Source: Lysobacterales bacterium
Lineage (GTDB): Bacteria > Pseudomonadota > Gammaproteobacteria > Xanthomonadales > SZUA-5
Direction: 5' to 3'
Assembly: GCA_022844165.1 (NCBI GenBank)
Contig: JALHMH010000036.1
Coordinates: forward strand, 1-48,045
Length of the DNA stretch: 48,045 bases
This document shows positions 1-7,114 of this stretch, piece by piece. Each line of letters starts with the position of its first letter. The stretch's first letter is position 1. Below the pieces are notes generated by a model. It was not told where the DNA came from, did not search any database, and was given only the letters and a program-made list of their open reading frames with translations. The translations under genes were made by a program, and so were the position numbers.

Positions 1-105
1 CCTTCATCTGGCGCAAGAGCGCCGATGCGATCATCGAAGCGGTAGCTCGTGCGGCAGGGAAATTGATTACTATTTAATGGTAGTTATTTTTGGGACACCA
101 CACTA
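1..105 (+). mobile_element. Right end of an IS630-like insertion sequence (cut by window edge)
   Basis: Contains the C-terminus of a transposase (3-77) followed by about 28 non-coding bases ending in GGGACACCACAC at a TA. Read inward from the end, the terminus is TAGTGTGGTGTCCC, nearly the same as the terminal repeat of the adjacent MITE. IS630 elements insert at TA, and the junction CACAC-TA-GTGTG fits that. The rest of the element lies outside the window. Confidence 0.6.
3..77 (+). CDS. IS630 family transposase, C-terminal fragment
   Basis: Only the last 24 residues are in the window, starting FIWRKSADAIIEAVARA and ending at TAA 75-77. The pattern F-x-W-x-K-S-A-D-x-I-x-x-x-x-R-A is typical of the extreme C-terminus of IS630/Tc1-like DDE transposases, which cut and paste the element at TA dinucleotides. 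The catalytic DDE residues are upstream and not visible, so activity cannot be judged. The following inverted-repeat end supports the call. The identification rests on a short tail and is moderately sure. Confidence 0.6.
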   Translation, partial: FIWRKSADAIIEAVARAAGKLITI

Positions 106-338
106 GTGTGGTGTTCCGTCATTAAGTTGAACAATATTTCCGATGGATTTCGGCGTCAGGCAAGGCGCGACGAGGGTGAAAGTCGGTGGCTTTCGCGGCA
201 TGCCGCGAGCCGACTTGAACGACCGGCGGCTGCGCCGCCGGGCCGGACGACATAGCTCATCTATGGCGACGAGAAGCAACGCTGCATGGGGTCGAAAGAC
301 GCGGAGATAGTTCAAGGTGATTACGGAACACCACACTG
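104..338. mobile_element. MITE-like element with perfect 15-bp terminal inverted repeats
   Basis: The left end AGTGTGGTGTTCCGT (105-119) is the exact reverse complement of 323-337. Similarity continues imperfectly inward for about 20 more bases (GTTGAAC on the left against TTGAAC on the right). There is no credible gene inside. The interior is strongly structured: a 16-bp perfect palindrome TCGCGGCATGCCGCGA at 193-208 flanked by AGTCGG/CCGACT, and a GGCGGCTGCGCCGCC hairpin near 224-238. The terminal repeat differs from the abutting IS630-like end at one early position, so that family of transposase could mobilise it. It sits downstream of purH. Confidence 0.7.
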
Positions 339-340
339 GC

Positions 341-447
341 GTCCTTGACAGAGCGGGATCTGGACAAATGAGTCTGTTTCTTCGAAGCGGCTTTGGCTGT
401 TGAAGCCCCCTTAAGTTAAGGGGCACGCACATTTTTCCAGATCCCGC
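341..447. repeat. Dispersed repeat, copy A (possible purH terminator)
   Basis: Shares its core (GTCCTTGACAGAG, CGGATCTGGACAAAT-like, GCGGCTTTGGCTGTTGAAG) with copies near 4981, 40883 and 47739. It contains the 17-base palindrome CCCCTTAAGTTAAGGGG at 407-423. Its flanks also pair: GCGGGATCTGGA at 353-364 with TCCAGATCCCGC at 436-447, giving a long hairpin that ends two bases before the purH stop codon. It may serve as a transcription terminator. Confidence 0.65.
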
Positions 448-448
448 G

Positions 449-2026
449 CTAGTGCCGAAAGTGTCGAACCCCGGTGAATACCATGGCGATGCCATGTTCG
501 TCAGCAGCGTCAATGACTTCTTTGTCGCGCATCGATCCGCCCGGTTGTATGACGGCACGAATGCCGGCTTTCGCTGCCGCATCAATGCCATCACGAAACG
601 GAAAAAACGCATCCGAAGCGAGCACTGCACCGGCCACGGGAAGGTTGGCAGCTTTGGCTTTCCACGCTGCGATTTCAGCGCTGACCACGCGGCTCATCTG
701 GCCAGCGCCAATGCCGATCGTGCGGCCACCGTGCGCATACACAATGGCGTTCGACTTGACATACATGGCGACTCGCCAGGCGAACAGCAGATCGCTCATT
801 TCCTGTGCGAGCGGCGCACGCTGTGAGACGACCTTAAGCGCCGCCGGCGTGAGCCGATCAAGATCGCTGTCCTGGACCAGAACGCCGCCCGCGATCCGTT
901 TGATATCCAGGCTTGCGCCGACCGCAGCGAGTGGCCCGATATCGAGGACGCGAATATTCGATTTGCTGGCGAGCGCCGCCAGCGCGCGTTCGTGGAATGC
1001 CGGTGCGATGACGACTTCGACAAACTGGCGCTCGACAAACAATCGAGCCGTATCGCCATCGAGCGGGCGATTGAAGGCAATGATGCCGCCGTAGGCTGAG
1101 ACTGGATCGCACGCGTAAGCGCGTTCGTAAGCCTCGCTCAAGTTCGCTGCAACCGCGACACCACAGGGATTGGCATGTTTCACGATGACGCACGCGGGTT
1201 CATCGAAGACACGCACACAGGCCAATGCGGCGTCGGCATCGGCGATGTTGTTGTAAGACAGCGCTTTGCCTTGATGCACATGCGCCGCGCCGATGCTGCC
1301 TGGATGTACCGGGTGTTCCAGATAAAGCGCAGCGCCCTGATGAGGATTTTCGCCGTAGCGCAAGACATCTGCGCGTCGGTAGCTTAAGTGCAACGTCGGC
1401 GGGAAGACCTCGGGTGTTCCTGGATTCTCTGCACGGGCGCCAAGGTATTCGGCGACCCGCCCGTCGTACTGGGCGCAATGCGCAAACGTTGTCGCTGCCC
1501 AGGCCCGTCGTTGCGCGAGTGTTGGTCCACCGCACGCGATCGCCGCCAGCAGTTCGGCATAGTTGGTGGGATTCACGATGGTACTGACACGCGCATGATT
1601 TTTGGCCGCTGCGCGCAACATCGCTGGTCCACCGATGTCGATGTTTTCGACTGCTTCGGCGAAACTGGCATCGGCGCGCGCGATGGTTGCAGCAAAGGGG
1701 TACAGATTTACGACGAGCAGGTCGATCGGCGAAATACCGTGTTCGCGCATCACTTCGCCATCGATATCGGCGCGGCCCAACAATCCGCCATGGATCTTCG
1801 GGTGCAGCGTCTTGACCCGCCCGTCCATGATCTCTGGAAATTCCGTGACTGCGCTGACATCAATCGCATTGATGCCGCTCTTGCGCAGCAGAGCAGCACT
1901 GCCGCCGGTGGACCAGATTTCGACACCGCGATCGTTCAATGCCCGCGCCAGCTCGACTACGCCAGTTTTATCCGATACGCTGATCAGCGCGCGCTGAATG
2001 GCAATACGATCACTGGCCGATGCCAT
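449..2026 (-). CDS. purH: Bifunctional AICAR formyltransferase / IMP cyclohydrolase PurH
   Basis: Catalyses the last two steps of de novo purine synthesis in the cytosol: formylation of AICAR with 10-formyl-THF, then ring closure to IMP. At 525 aa it matches the usual PurH length. The N-terminal MGS-like cyclohydrolase domain (about 1-145) carries [13 protein letters not shown]. The transformylase domain carries [10 protein letters not shown] and KHANPCGVA (residues 283-291, with the catalytic His). The start [20 protein letters not shown] was chosen because upstream in-frame codons look non-homologous. The start overlaps the end of fis by 17 bp, so the two are probably co-transcribed and perhaps translationally coupled. 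purD, the usual next gene in related genomes, is absent; repeats and mobile DNA follow instead. Confidence 0.97.
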   Translation of the reverse strand: MASASDRIAIQRALISVSDKTGVVELARALNDRGVEIWSTGGSAALLRKSGINAIDVSAVTEFPEIMDGRVKTLHPKIHGGLLGRADIDGEVMREHGISPIDLLVVNLYPFAATIARADASFAEAVENIDIGGPAMLRAAAKNHARVSTIVNPTNYAELLAAIACGGPTLAQRRAWAATTFAHCAQYDGRVAEYLGARAENPGTPEVFPPTLHLSYRRADVLRYGENPHQGAALYLEHPVHPGSIGAAHVHQGKALSYNNIADADAALACVRVFDEPACVIVKHANPCGVAVAANLSEAYERAYACDPVSAYGGIIAFNRPLDGDTARLFVERQFVEVVIAPAFHERALAALASKSNIRVLDIGPLAAVGASLDIKRIAGGVLVQDSDLDRLTPAALKVVSQRAPLAQEMSDLLFAWRVAMYVKSNAIVYAHGGRTIGIGAGQMSRVVSAEIAAWKAKAANLPVAGAVLASDAFFPFRDGIDAAAKAGIRAVIQPGGSMRDKEVIDAADEHGIAMVFTGVRHFRH

Positions 2027-2291
2027 AGTCGTCCATTTTCTTGCGCAGCGTCGCACGCGTGATGCCGAGGATGTGTGCGGTACGTGTCAGGTTGCCCGCG
2101 CAAAAACGAAGCGCTTCTTCCAGCACAGGCTTTTCGACCTGACGCATCATCAAGGCGTGCAGATCGTTGCATTCGGTGCCGTTGAGATCGACAAGGTAGC
2201 GTCGAACAACGCGAGTAGCGGCATCGCGCAGCGTGGACTCCGCGCGGGTTGGTTCAAGGAGATTGCGATCTTGAGACAGCAATGCGGTCAT
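2010..2291 (-). CDS. fis: DNA-binding protein Fis
   Basis: Small nucleoid-associated protein that binds and bends DNA as a dimer and regulates growth-related promoters. It is 93 aa from [10 protein letters not shown], close to the 98 aa of E. coli Fis. The C-terminal helix-turn-helix is clear: [20 protein letters not shown], ending MDDYGIGQ. An upstream ATG at 2321 would add ten unconserved-looking residues and is less likely. It is the first gene of a fis-purH pair; in enterobacteria fis follows dusB, while linkage to purH is known from Xanthomonas-type genomes. The 238 bp upstream contain a candidate promoter. Confidence 0.93.
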   Translation of the reverse strand: MTALLSQDRNLLEPTRAESTLRDAATRVVRRYLVDLNGTECNDLHALMMRQVEKPVLEEALRFCAGNLTRTAHILGITRATLRKKMDDYGIGQ

Positions 2292-2373
2292 GCAGAATTC
2301 CGGCGAACAAAGACAAATCATCCCTGCGCCGCACGTGGCAGCGTTGATCGGAGGGGTTTGGGATGAGATGAGA

Positions 2374-2403
2374 GTCTAACTCTGCGCCGGGCGATCGCGT
2401 CAA
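2374..2403 (-). promoter_or_regulatory. Candidate sigma-70 promoter of fis-purH
   Basis: On the minus strand TTGACG (2403-2398) is followed after 18 bp by TTAGAC, or after 19 bp by TAGACT (2378-2373), about 80 bases upstream of the fis start. The -35 box is good and the -10 box weak. The call is based on pattern only. Confidence 0.3.
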
Positions 2404-2529
2404 TCATTTTTTGCGAGAATTGGGTGAGAATTTGCTTGTGCCTGGAAACGGTCTCTGTGATACAAGCGAGCACGATGAGAGCCTACATGCAGGTTGCAAA
2501 CCGACGAACGCAGCACAGTTCCTCTGGTA

Positions 2530-3426
2530 CTAACTTCGTGCACGCAGACAGGCGAGTGCCCGTCGGCGCATCAAGGCACCAAAACCCAGTTTCTGGAATA
2601 GCGCATCGATGCCCTCGGGGTCGCCGCGACTGGGCGTCAGCAGCGGAATGTCCGGTGTTGGCGCATCCATCGCAACGGCACTCAGGCGTTGGCTCAAGTA
2701 AGCGTTGTCGCGCTGTTCGCGCAGCCTGGCCTTCAGCGTTCCCGCACCGCGTATCTTCAAGAACTCGATCTCATTGATCCGCTGATAGATCGCATCGAGC
2801 GAGCCGAAATGTCTGAGCAGGCGCGCGGCCGTTTGTGGGCCGATACCACTGACACCAGGGATGTTGTCGATGGGGTCGCCGGCGAGCGCCAGCCAGTCGA
2901 CGATTTGCGTCGGTTTGACGCCAAATTTTTCTTCGACTTCCTTAGGGCCGTAACGGCGATCCTTGCCGAAGTCCCATTGCTCATCTCCATCGCGTATCAA
3001 CTGCGTCAGGTCCTTGTCGGCCGACAGCACCAGGATGGGCTTGCCGTGCGCACGAGCACGATGCGCCAACGTGCCGATCAAGTCGTCTGCCTCATAGCGT
3101 TTATCGCAGAGGCTGACAATGCCCAAAGCACGAACGACGTCCTGGCAATGCGTGAACTGCCGCGTTAATGCGGTGTCGGGCGGCTCGCGATTGGCCTTGT
3201 ACGCCGGATAAAAATCGTTGCGAAAACTGGTGCTCAGCGAGTTGTCGAAACACACCGCGAGATGCGTGGGCTTGAGTTGCTCCAGCACTTGCAGCAACAC
3301 ATGCGTAAATCCGTGCACGGCATGCGTCGACCAGCCCTCTTCGTCTTGCCAGTCGGGTGCCAGGGCGTGCCACGCCCGAAACACGTACAAACTGGCGTCC
3401 ATCAGGACAACAGGCGCAGCGCTCAT
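2530..3426 (-). CDS. 5'-3' exonuclease / flap nuclease (PolA N-terminal type)
   Basis: A stand-alone homologue of the 5'-3' exonuclease domain of DNA polymerase I (ExoIX/Xni-like), 298 aa from MSAAPVVLMDASLYVFRAWH. Visible metal-binding acidic residues are in LMDASLYVFR, CFDNS, YEADDLIGTLA and SADKDLTQL. The helix-hairpin-helix that grips DNA is DNIPGVSGIGPQTAARLL. It would process flaps, RNA primers or 5' ends. The start ATG overlaps the nitroreductase stop (ATGA, 3426-3423), suggesting translational coupling; an ATG four codons earlier (3438) is an alternative. The functional link with the nitroreductase is not obvious. Confidence 0.9.
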   Translation of the reverse strand: MSAAPVVLMDASLYVFRAWHALAPDWQDEEGWSTHAVHGFTHVLLQVLEQLKPTHLAVCFDNSLSTSFRNDFYPAYKANREPPDTALTRQFTHCQDVVRALGIVSLCDKRYEADDLIGTLAHRARAHGKPILVLSADKDLTQLIRDGDEQWDFGKDRRYGPKEVEEKFGVKPTQIVDWLALAGDPIDNIPGVSGIGPQTAARLLRHFGSLDAIYQRINEIEFLKIRGAGTLKARLREQRDNAYLSQRLSAVAMDAPTPDIPLLTPSRGDPEGIDALFQKLGFGALMRRRALACLRARS

Positions 3427-3995
3427 GGTGCGCGCCATTCGCTGAGCAACTGCGCAGCCTTCGGGCGCTCACGATCGGGCGGCAATTCGGTGGGCTTTGT
3501 TCCGAGGTAGACGAAAGCCACCACTTGTTCGTTATGTGCCAGTCCAAACAGTGCTGCAGCGTCCCGATCGTACGCTGGCCAACCGGTCAGCCACTGCGCA
3601 CCGAAACCTAGACACTCCGCGCCAATGAGCAGATTCTGGGCGAGCGCGGCGGCGCTCATCAGTTGCTCCTGTATTGGTACTTTGTGCCCAGCCGTCAGTC
3701 GCGCGACGACGATCAGCACCATTGGCGCGCGGTCGAAGCGGTGTAGGTCCTTCTCGATCGCGGCGGCGTCGAGTACCTCGCCACGCGCACTGCGTAGTGT
3801 GACCAGTGCTTTGCCCAACGCGGAACGCGCATCGCCTGAAATACAGACCAAACGCCACGGTTGCAGTCGACCGTGATCCGGTACCCGCGCTGCAGCGTCG
3901 ATCAACTGCTCCAGTTCGGTCGCTGAGGGTGCTGGCTCGACCAATAATCGCGAGGGTGTAGAGCGGCGTTGCAGCAGAGGAGACAATGGCGTCAT
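3423..3995 (-). CDS. Nitroreductase family protein (YdjA-like)
   Basis: FMN-dependent NAD(P)H oxidoreductase of the nitroreductase superfamily, 190 aa, close to E. coli YdjA (183 aa). FMN-binding signatures visible are RRSTPSRLLVEPAP near the start, VPDHGRLQPWRLVCI (about 40-55) and LGFGAQWLTGWPAYD in the C-terminal half. The start at MTPLSPLLQRR is preferred over an ATG 16 codons upstream because the family motif normally begins close to the N-terminus. It is the first gene of a two-gene unit with the exonuclease, which overlaps it by 4 bp. The physiological substrate cannot be told from sequence. The 235 bp between it and the response regulator gene contain no gene I can support. Confidence 0.85.
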   Translation of the reverse strand: MTPLSPLLQRRSTPSRLLVEPAPSATELEQLIDAAARVPDHGRLQPWRLVCISGDARSALGKALVTLRSARGEVLDAAAIEKDLHRFDRAPMVLIVVARLTAGHKVPIQEQLMSAAALAQNLLIGAECLGFGAQWLTGWPAYDRDAAALFGLAHNEQVVAFVYLGTKPTELPPDRERPKAAQLLSEWRAP

Positions 3996-4230
3996 ATGGC
4001 GAGTCCGGTATTGAATCGCGGTAACGATAGCAGCGTCGCTCACGGAAGCCTTCGCGCGCCTGGGCGTCCGGCGCTGTGGTTACCAGGTGGACCGGTTCAC
4101 GGACAACCGTGGCGGGGCATTCTGATTGTCGCTGGGCTGTTGCGGAGCTGGCGAAGGTGCGGAGAATTGGCGGGAACAGCGGAAAGCGTTGCGCGACATC
4201 GCGATCCGGCAATGCTGACTCGCGTTGGAC

Positions 4231-4869
4231 TCACAATTTGATCAATCCCTGCTGCACGGCATTGAACACAGCTTCGGAGCGGGAGGTGGCAGCGAGTTTG
4301 GGGTAGAGGTTCTTGACGTGATGGGCGAGGGTGTTGGTTTGCATGCCCAGGATCTCCGCGGCCTGACGGTAGGTGTGGCCCCGCGCCAGTGTCTCCAGCA
4401 CTTCGCGTTCGCGCGGTGTCAGCTCGTTCATTGGATTGGTCTTCGCGTGGCGTTCCTGTTGGCGCAACTTGCGCAGCATGAAACCGGCGACGGCAGAGGA
4501 AATAGGCGATTCGCCGGCGGCGGCGGCGCGCAGCGCATCGAGTAGCTCGGTGCTGTCGGCGCCTTTCAGGACATATCCATCGACGCCGGCTTCGATGGCC
4601 TCAAGTACGCTGGTTTCATCGCCGAATAGCGTGAACACCACCACCACTGGCCGGCGTTTGCCGAGTGATTTCAGCAGTTCCGTGCCGCGACCATCGGGCA
4701 AGCCTAGATCGAGCAAGAGAATGTCGGCGGGTTGGGCGAGCGCAGCGCGCGCCTGATCCAGATCGTGCGCGATCCAGACGAGCGTAAATTCGTCGGTGCT
4801 GGAAAGGCTTCGTTGCACGGATTCGCAGACCGCGAGGTTATCTTCGACGAGGGCGACGGTTTTGGTCAT
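4231..4869 (-). CDS. NarL/FixJ family response regulator
   Basis: Two-component output protein, 212 aa. The receiver domain (1-120) has the acidic pair ED at 9-10, the phospho-acceptor Asp54 in LLLDLGLPDG, the switch Thr in VVVFTLFGDE and the conserved Lys in GYVLKGAD. The LuxR-type helix-turn-helix (about 148-212) reads LTPREREVLETLARGHTYRQ. It diverges from a 7TM histidine kinase at 5196, its likely partner. Two 16-bp palindromes 52-90 bp upstream of the start are good candidates for its own operator. Target genes are unknown. Confidence 0.93.
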   Translation of the reverse strand: MTKTVALVEDNLAVCESVQRSLSSTDEFTLVWIAHDLDQARAALAQPADILLLDLGLPDGRGTELLKSLGKRRPVVVVFTLFGDETSVLEAIEAGVDGYVLKGADSTELLDALRAAAAGESPISSAVAGFMLRKLRQQERHAKTNPMNELTPREREVLETLARGHTYRQAAEILGMQTNTLAHHVKNLYPKLAATSRSEAVFNAVQQGLIKL

Positions 4870-4920
4870 GTGCGGATCCGGAATGTGCGGCGACTATGGT
4901 GACGATAGCGATCGGCAACA

Positions 4921-4959
4921 TCCCATGTGCATGGGAGGCGGTATCCCATATTGTTGGGA
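4921..4959. promoter_or_regulatory. Twin 16-bp palindromes, putative operator of the response regulator
   Basis: TCCCATGTGCATGGGA (4921-4936) and TCCCATATTGTTGGGA (4944-4959) share the half-sites TCCCAT and TGGGA. Their start-to-start spacing is 23 bp, about two helical turns. They lie between the divergent regulator and kinase genes, outside the repeat copy. Such tandem dyads suit binding of LuxR-type dimers. That this regulator is the ligand is inference. Confidence 0.5.
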
Positions 4960-4980
4960 CAAGATCGCCGCTGGCAAGCT

Positions 4981-5178
4981 GCTCGGCGGCCTGAGGCGAA
5001 GCCTCGCTAGAGTCCTTGATGAAGCTGGATCTTGTCATTTGAGTCAAATTTTCTTAGGAGCGGCTTTGGCTTTTGCAGCCCCTTAAGTTAAGGGGCGCGC
5101 GAAGCGCGGGTTGTGGCAAGTTCGGTGTCTGGCGAAGCCAGCAATGCTCGGCGGCCTGAGGCGAAGCCTCGCTAGTGT
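4981..5178. repeat. Dispersed repeat, copy B, bounded by a 30-bp direct repeat
   Basis: The 30-base segment starting GCTCGGCGGCCTGAGGCG occurs identically at 4981-5010 and 5146-5175. Between them lies one repeat unit: AGTCCTTGATGAAGC, GGAGCGGCTTTGGC, the palindrome CCCCTTAAGTTAAGGGG (5079-5095), GCGCGAAGCGCG and GTTGTGGCAAGTTCGG. The second direct repeat ends 20 bp before the kinase start, so transcription of the kinase gene may start in or be affected by it. Confidence 0.75.
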
Positions 5179-5195
5179 TGTTACGGGGGAAGGTG

Positions 5196-7070
5196 ATGCG
5201 CGCGTTGATGTGGTGCTTGTTTTGGTTGGTGCTGTTTCTGCCGGCGGTACATGTCGCCGAACGATTGGCGCTTCCTGAGGGCATGGACGCGCGCGACTCG
5301 ATTGCCTATCGCTTGTACGACGCCAACGGAAACGAATTTGCCAACGGACCTTGGGCCGCGCCGCGTATTGGCTTGGAGGGTTATGTCGTCGATGTCGTCG
5401 AAAATGCCGAGCGCATCGTTTTCGAAGTGCCCTTCGAACGCGCCGCAGATGATGATCAGCCGCTGGGTCTGTACTTCAGTTTGCAAGAGCAGACGCTTGA
5501 AGTTCGCGTCAACGGCACGGTCATTCGTTCTACCAAAAGCATTCCAAAGTTCGAGGGCATGTTGACCAGCGAACCGGCGTTCTACGCGATGCCGGTCGAC
5601 AGTTTGATCGTTGGCCAGAATTGGCTCGAAATCCACAAGACGGCAATGGGCGTCGACATGGCTCTCAGTCCATTCGCCGTAGGTCCGGCGGACGAGTTGA
5701 TCGAGGCCTATCGCTGGCGAAGCTTCTTTGTGATCGATCTTGGACTGATCAGTATCGGCGTGCAGTTGTTCGTGCTGCTGCTGATGGCATTGATCAATTG
5801 GCCGGAGACCGAAAGACCGCGCATTCGCGCGCTGATGTTGATCATTGCGCTGAATGCTGCAGCGATCTACTTCCTGAGTTTCAGGCCACCCTTCGAGATG
5901 ACGTTGGCGCAGTTCGTTTATCTATGGAGTGGCCTGAATCTGGCGTTGGGGCTCGCGGTATTGGCTTTCGCTGCATTCGATAGTGCCGTGAGGTTGCCAA
6001 TTCGCATGCGTTGGGTCTGGGTGGGCATCTTTGCGGCGCATGCTGCGGCGTTCGCAGTGTTGCCGCTCGATGTCGACAGGTCACTCACCAAGCTGGTGAA
6101 TGTGCCTTATGGGTTCCTTAGTGTTACGACGTTGGCCTCGATCCTGCTGTTGGCGCTGGCGGTGATCCGATCCAATCCTGCGCGGCGCTTCGAGCGCAGC
6201 GTGCTGGCGCTGTCGTTCGGCGCCATGGCGCTCGACCGTATCGGCTCGTTGATCGATCTGCATTCGCCCTTCGACGCCAGTTTGCCGATGACGCTGACCT
6301 GGGGGCCGATTCTCGGCACTTTTCTCGGTCTCTCGATGCTCCTGGCGCTGGCGCGCGAAGCGGCGCGTGCGCGGGAAGTGGTGGATCAGGCCAACCAGCG
6401 CCTCGCACAGGCTCTGGCAGCCCGCGAGGCTGAGCTGGCCGAAAGCTATCGGCAGCGCGAGGCGATCCAGCGGCAGGCGGCGGTGCTGGAGGAACGCCAG
6501 CGACTGGTGCGCGATATGCACGATGGCATCGGTGGTCAATTGATGAGTTTGAAGCTCAAAGCCGAATCGGGATCGCTCGATCAAGCCACACTGAAAAGTG
6601 GTGTCACTAACAGCCTCAACGATCTGCGGCTGATCGTCGATTCGCTCGACAGTGCCGAGGACGGCGTATCGCTCACGCTGGTGGCCTTCGAGCGCCGCTT
6701 ACGACAACAGCTGGCGGGCACCGGCGTGACGTTGAAAGTGATCGACGAAACCGGCAATGCGCATGCCGCGCTGGCGCCGCGTCAGATCTTGAACGTACTG
6801 CGAGTACTGCAGGAGGCCGTGACCAATGCGCTGGCGCACGGCAAGGCGACTTTGTTGGAGCTGCGGGCGCGTTTCGCAGATGACGAGCGCAACTTCGAAT
6901 TCCTGCTGATCGACAACGGATCAGGTATCGATGCGACACAACCGGCGGGCCATGGACTGCGCAATATGCAACAACGCGCTGCGGCGATTGGCGGTGTGTG
7001 CGCCGTCGACAGCGATGCGAGCGGGACGCGGGTGCGAATTTGTGTCCCAGCTGCTGCTGCGGTGAGTTAG
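5196..7070 (+). CDS. 7TM sensor histidine kinase (7TMR-DISM-like, HisKA_3)
   Basis: Membrane sensor kinase of 624 aa. After a signal-like helix (1-20) comes a periplasmic beta-rich region (about 25-170, DISMED2-like). About seven hydrophobic segments follow (about 177-395, e.g. IDLGLISIGVQLFVLLLMAL), then a coiled coil rich in Ala/Glu/Arg. The dimerisation H-box RLVRDMHDGIGGQ has phospho-acceptor His442, and the ATPase domain has Asn544 (QEAVTNALAHG) and IDNGSGID. The ATG at 5196 follows GGGGGAAGG; an earlier start at 5175 lies in the repeat. It is divergent from, and probably the partner of, the NarL-type regulator. The signal sensed is unknown; the 7TMR-DISM fold often binds carbohydrate-like ligands. 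Confidence 0.9.
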   Translation: MRALMWCLFWLVLFLPAVHVAERLALPEGMDARDSIAYRLYDANGNEFANGPWAAPRIGLEGYVVDVVENAERIVFEVPFERAADDDQPLGLYFSLQEQTLEVRVNGTVIRSTKSIPKFEGMLTSEPAFYAMPVDSLIVGQNWLEIHKTAMGVDMALSPFAVGPADELIEAYRWRSFFVIDLGLISIGVQLFVLLLMALINWPETERPRIRALMLIIALNAAAIYFLSFRPPFEMTLAQFVYLWSGLNLALGLAVLAFAAFDSAVRLPIRMRWVWVGIFAAHAAAFAVLPLDVDRSLTKLVNVPYGFLSVTTLASILLLALAVIRSNPARRFERSVLALSFGAMALDRIGSLIDLHSPFDASLPMTLTWGPILGTFLGLSMLLALAREAARAREVVDQANQRLAQALAAREAELAESYRQREAIQRQAAVLEERQRLVRDMHDGIGGQLMSLKLKAESGSLDQATLKSGVTNSLNDLRLIVDSLDSAEDGVSLTLVAFERRLRQQLAGTGVTLKVIDETGNAHAALAPRQILNVLRVLQEAVTNALAHGKATLLELRARFADDERNFEFLLIDNGSGIDATQPAGHGLRNMQQRAAAIGGVCAVDSDASGTRVRICVPAAAAVS

Positions 7071-7114
7071 CGATCCGGCACAGGGCCGACGCACGGCTTC
7101 GATCATAGTTGCCA

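Noticed and set aside
4231..7070. Link between the kinase/regulator pair and the decaheme operon
   Set aside because: Adjacent only. The kinase and cytochrome genes converge, and no copy of the twin palindrome was noticed upstream of the 12493 start.
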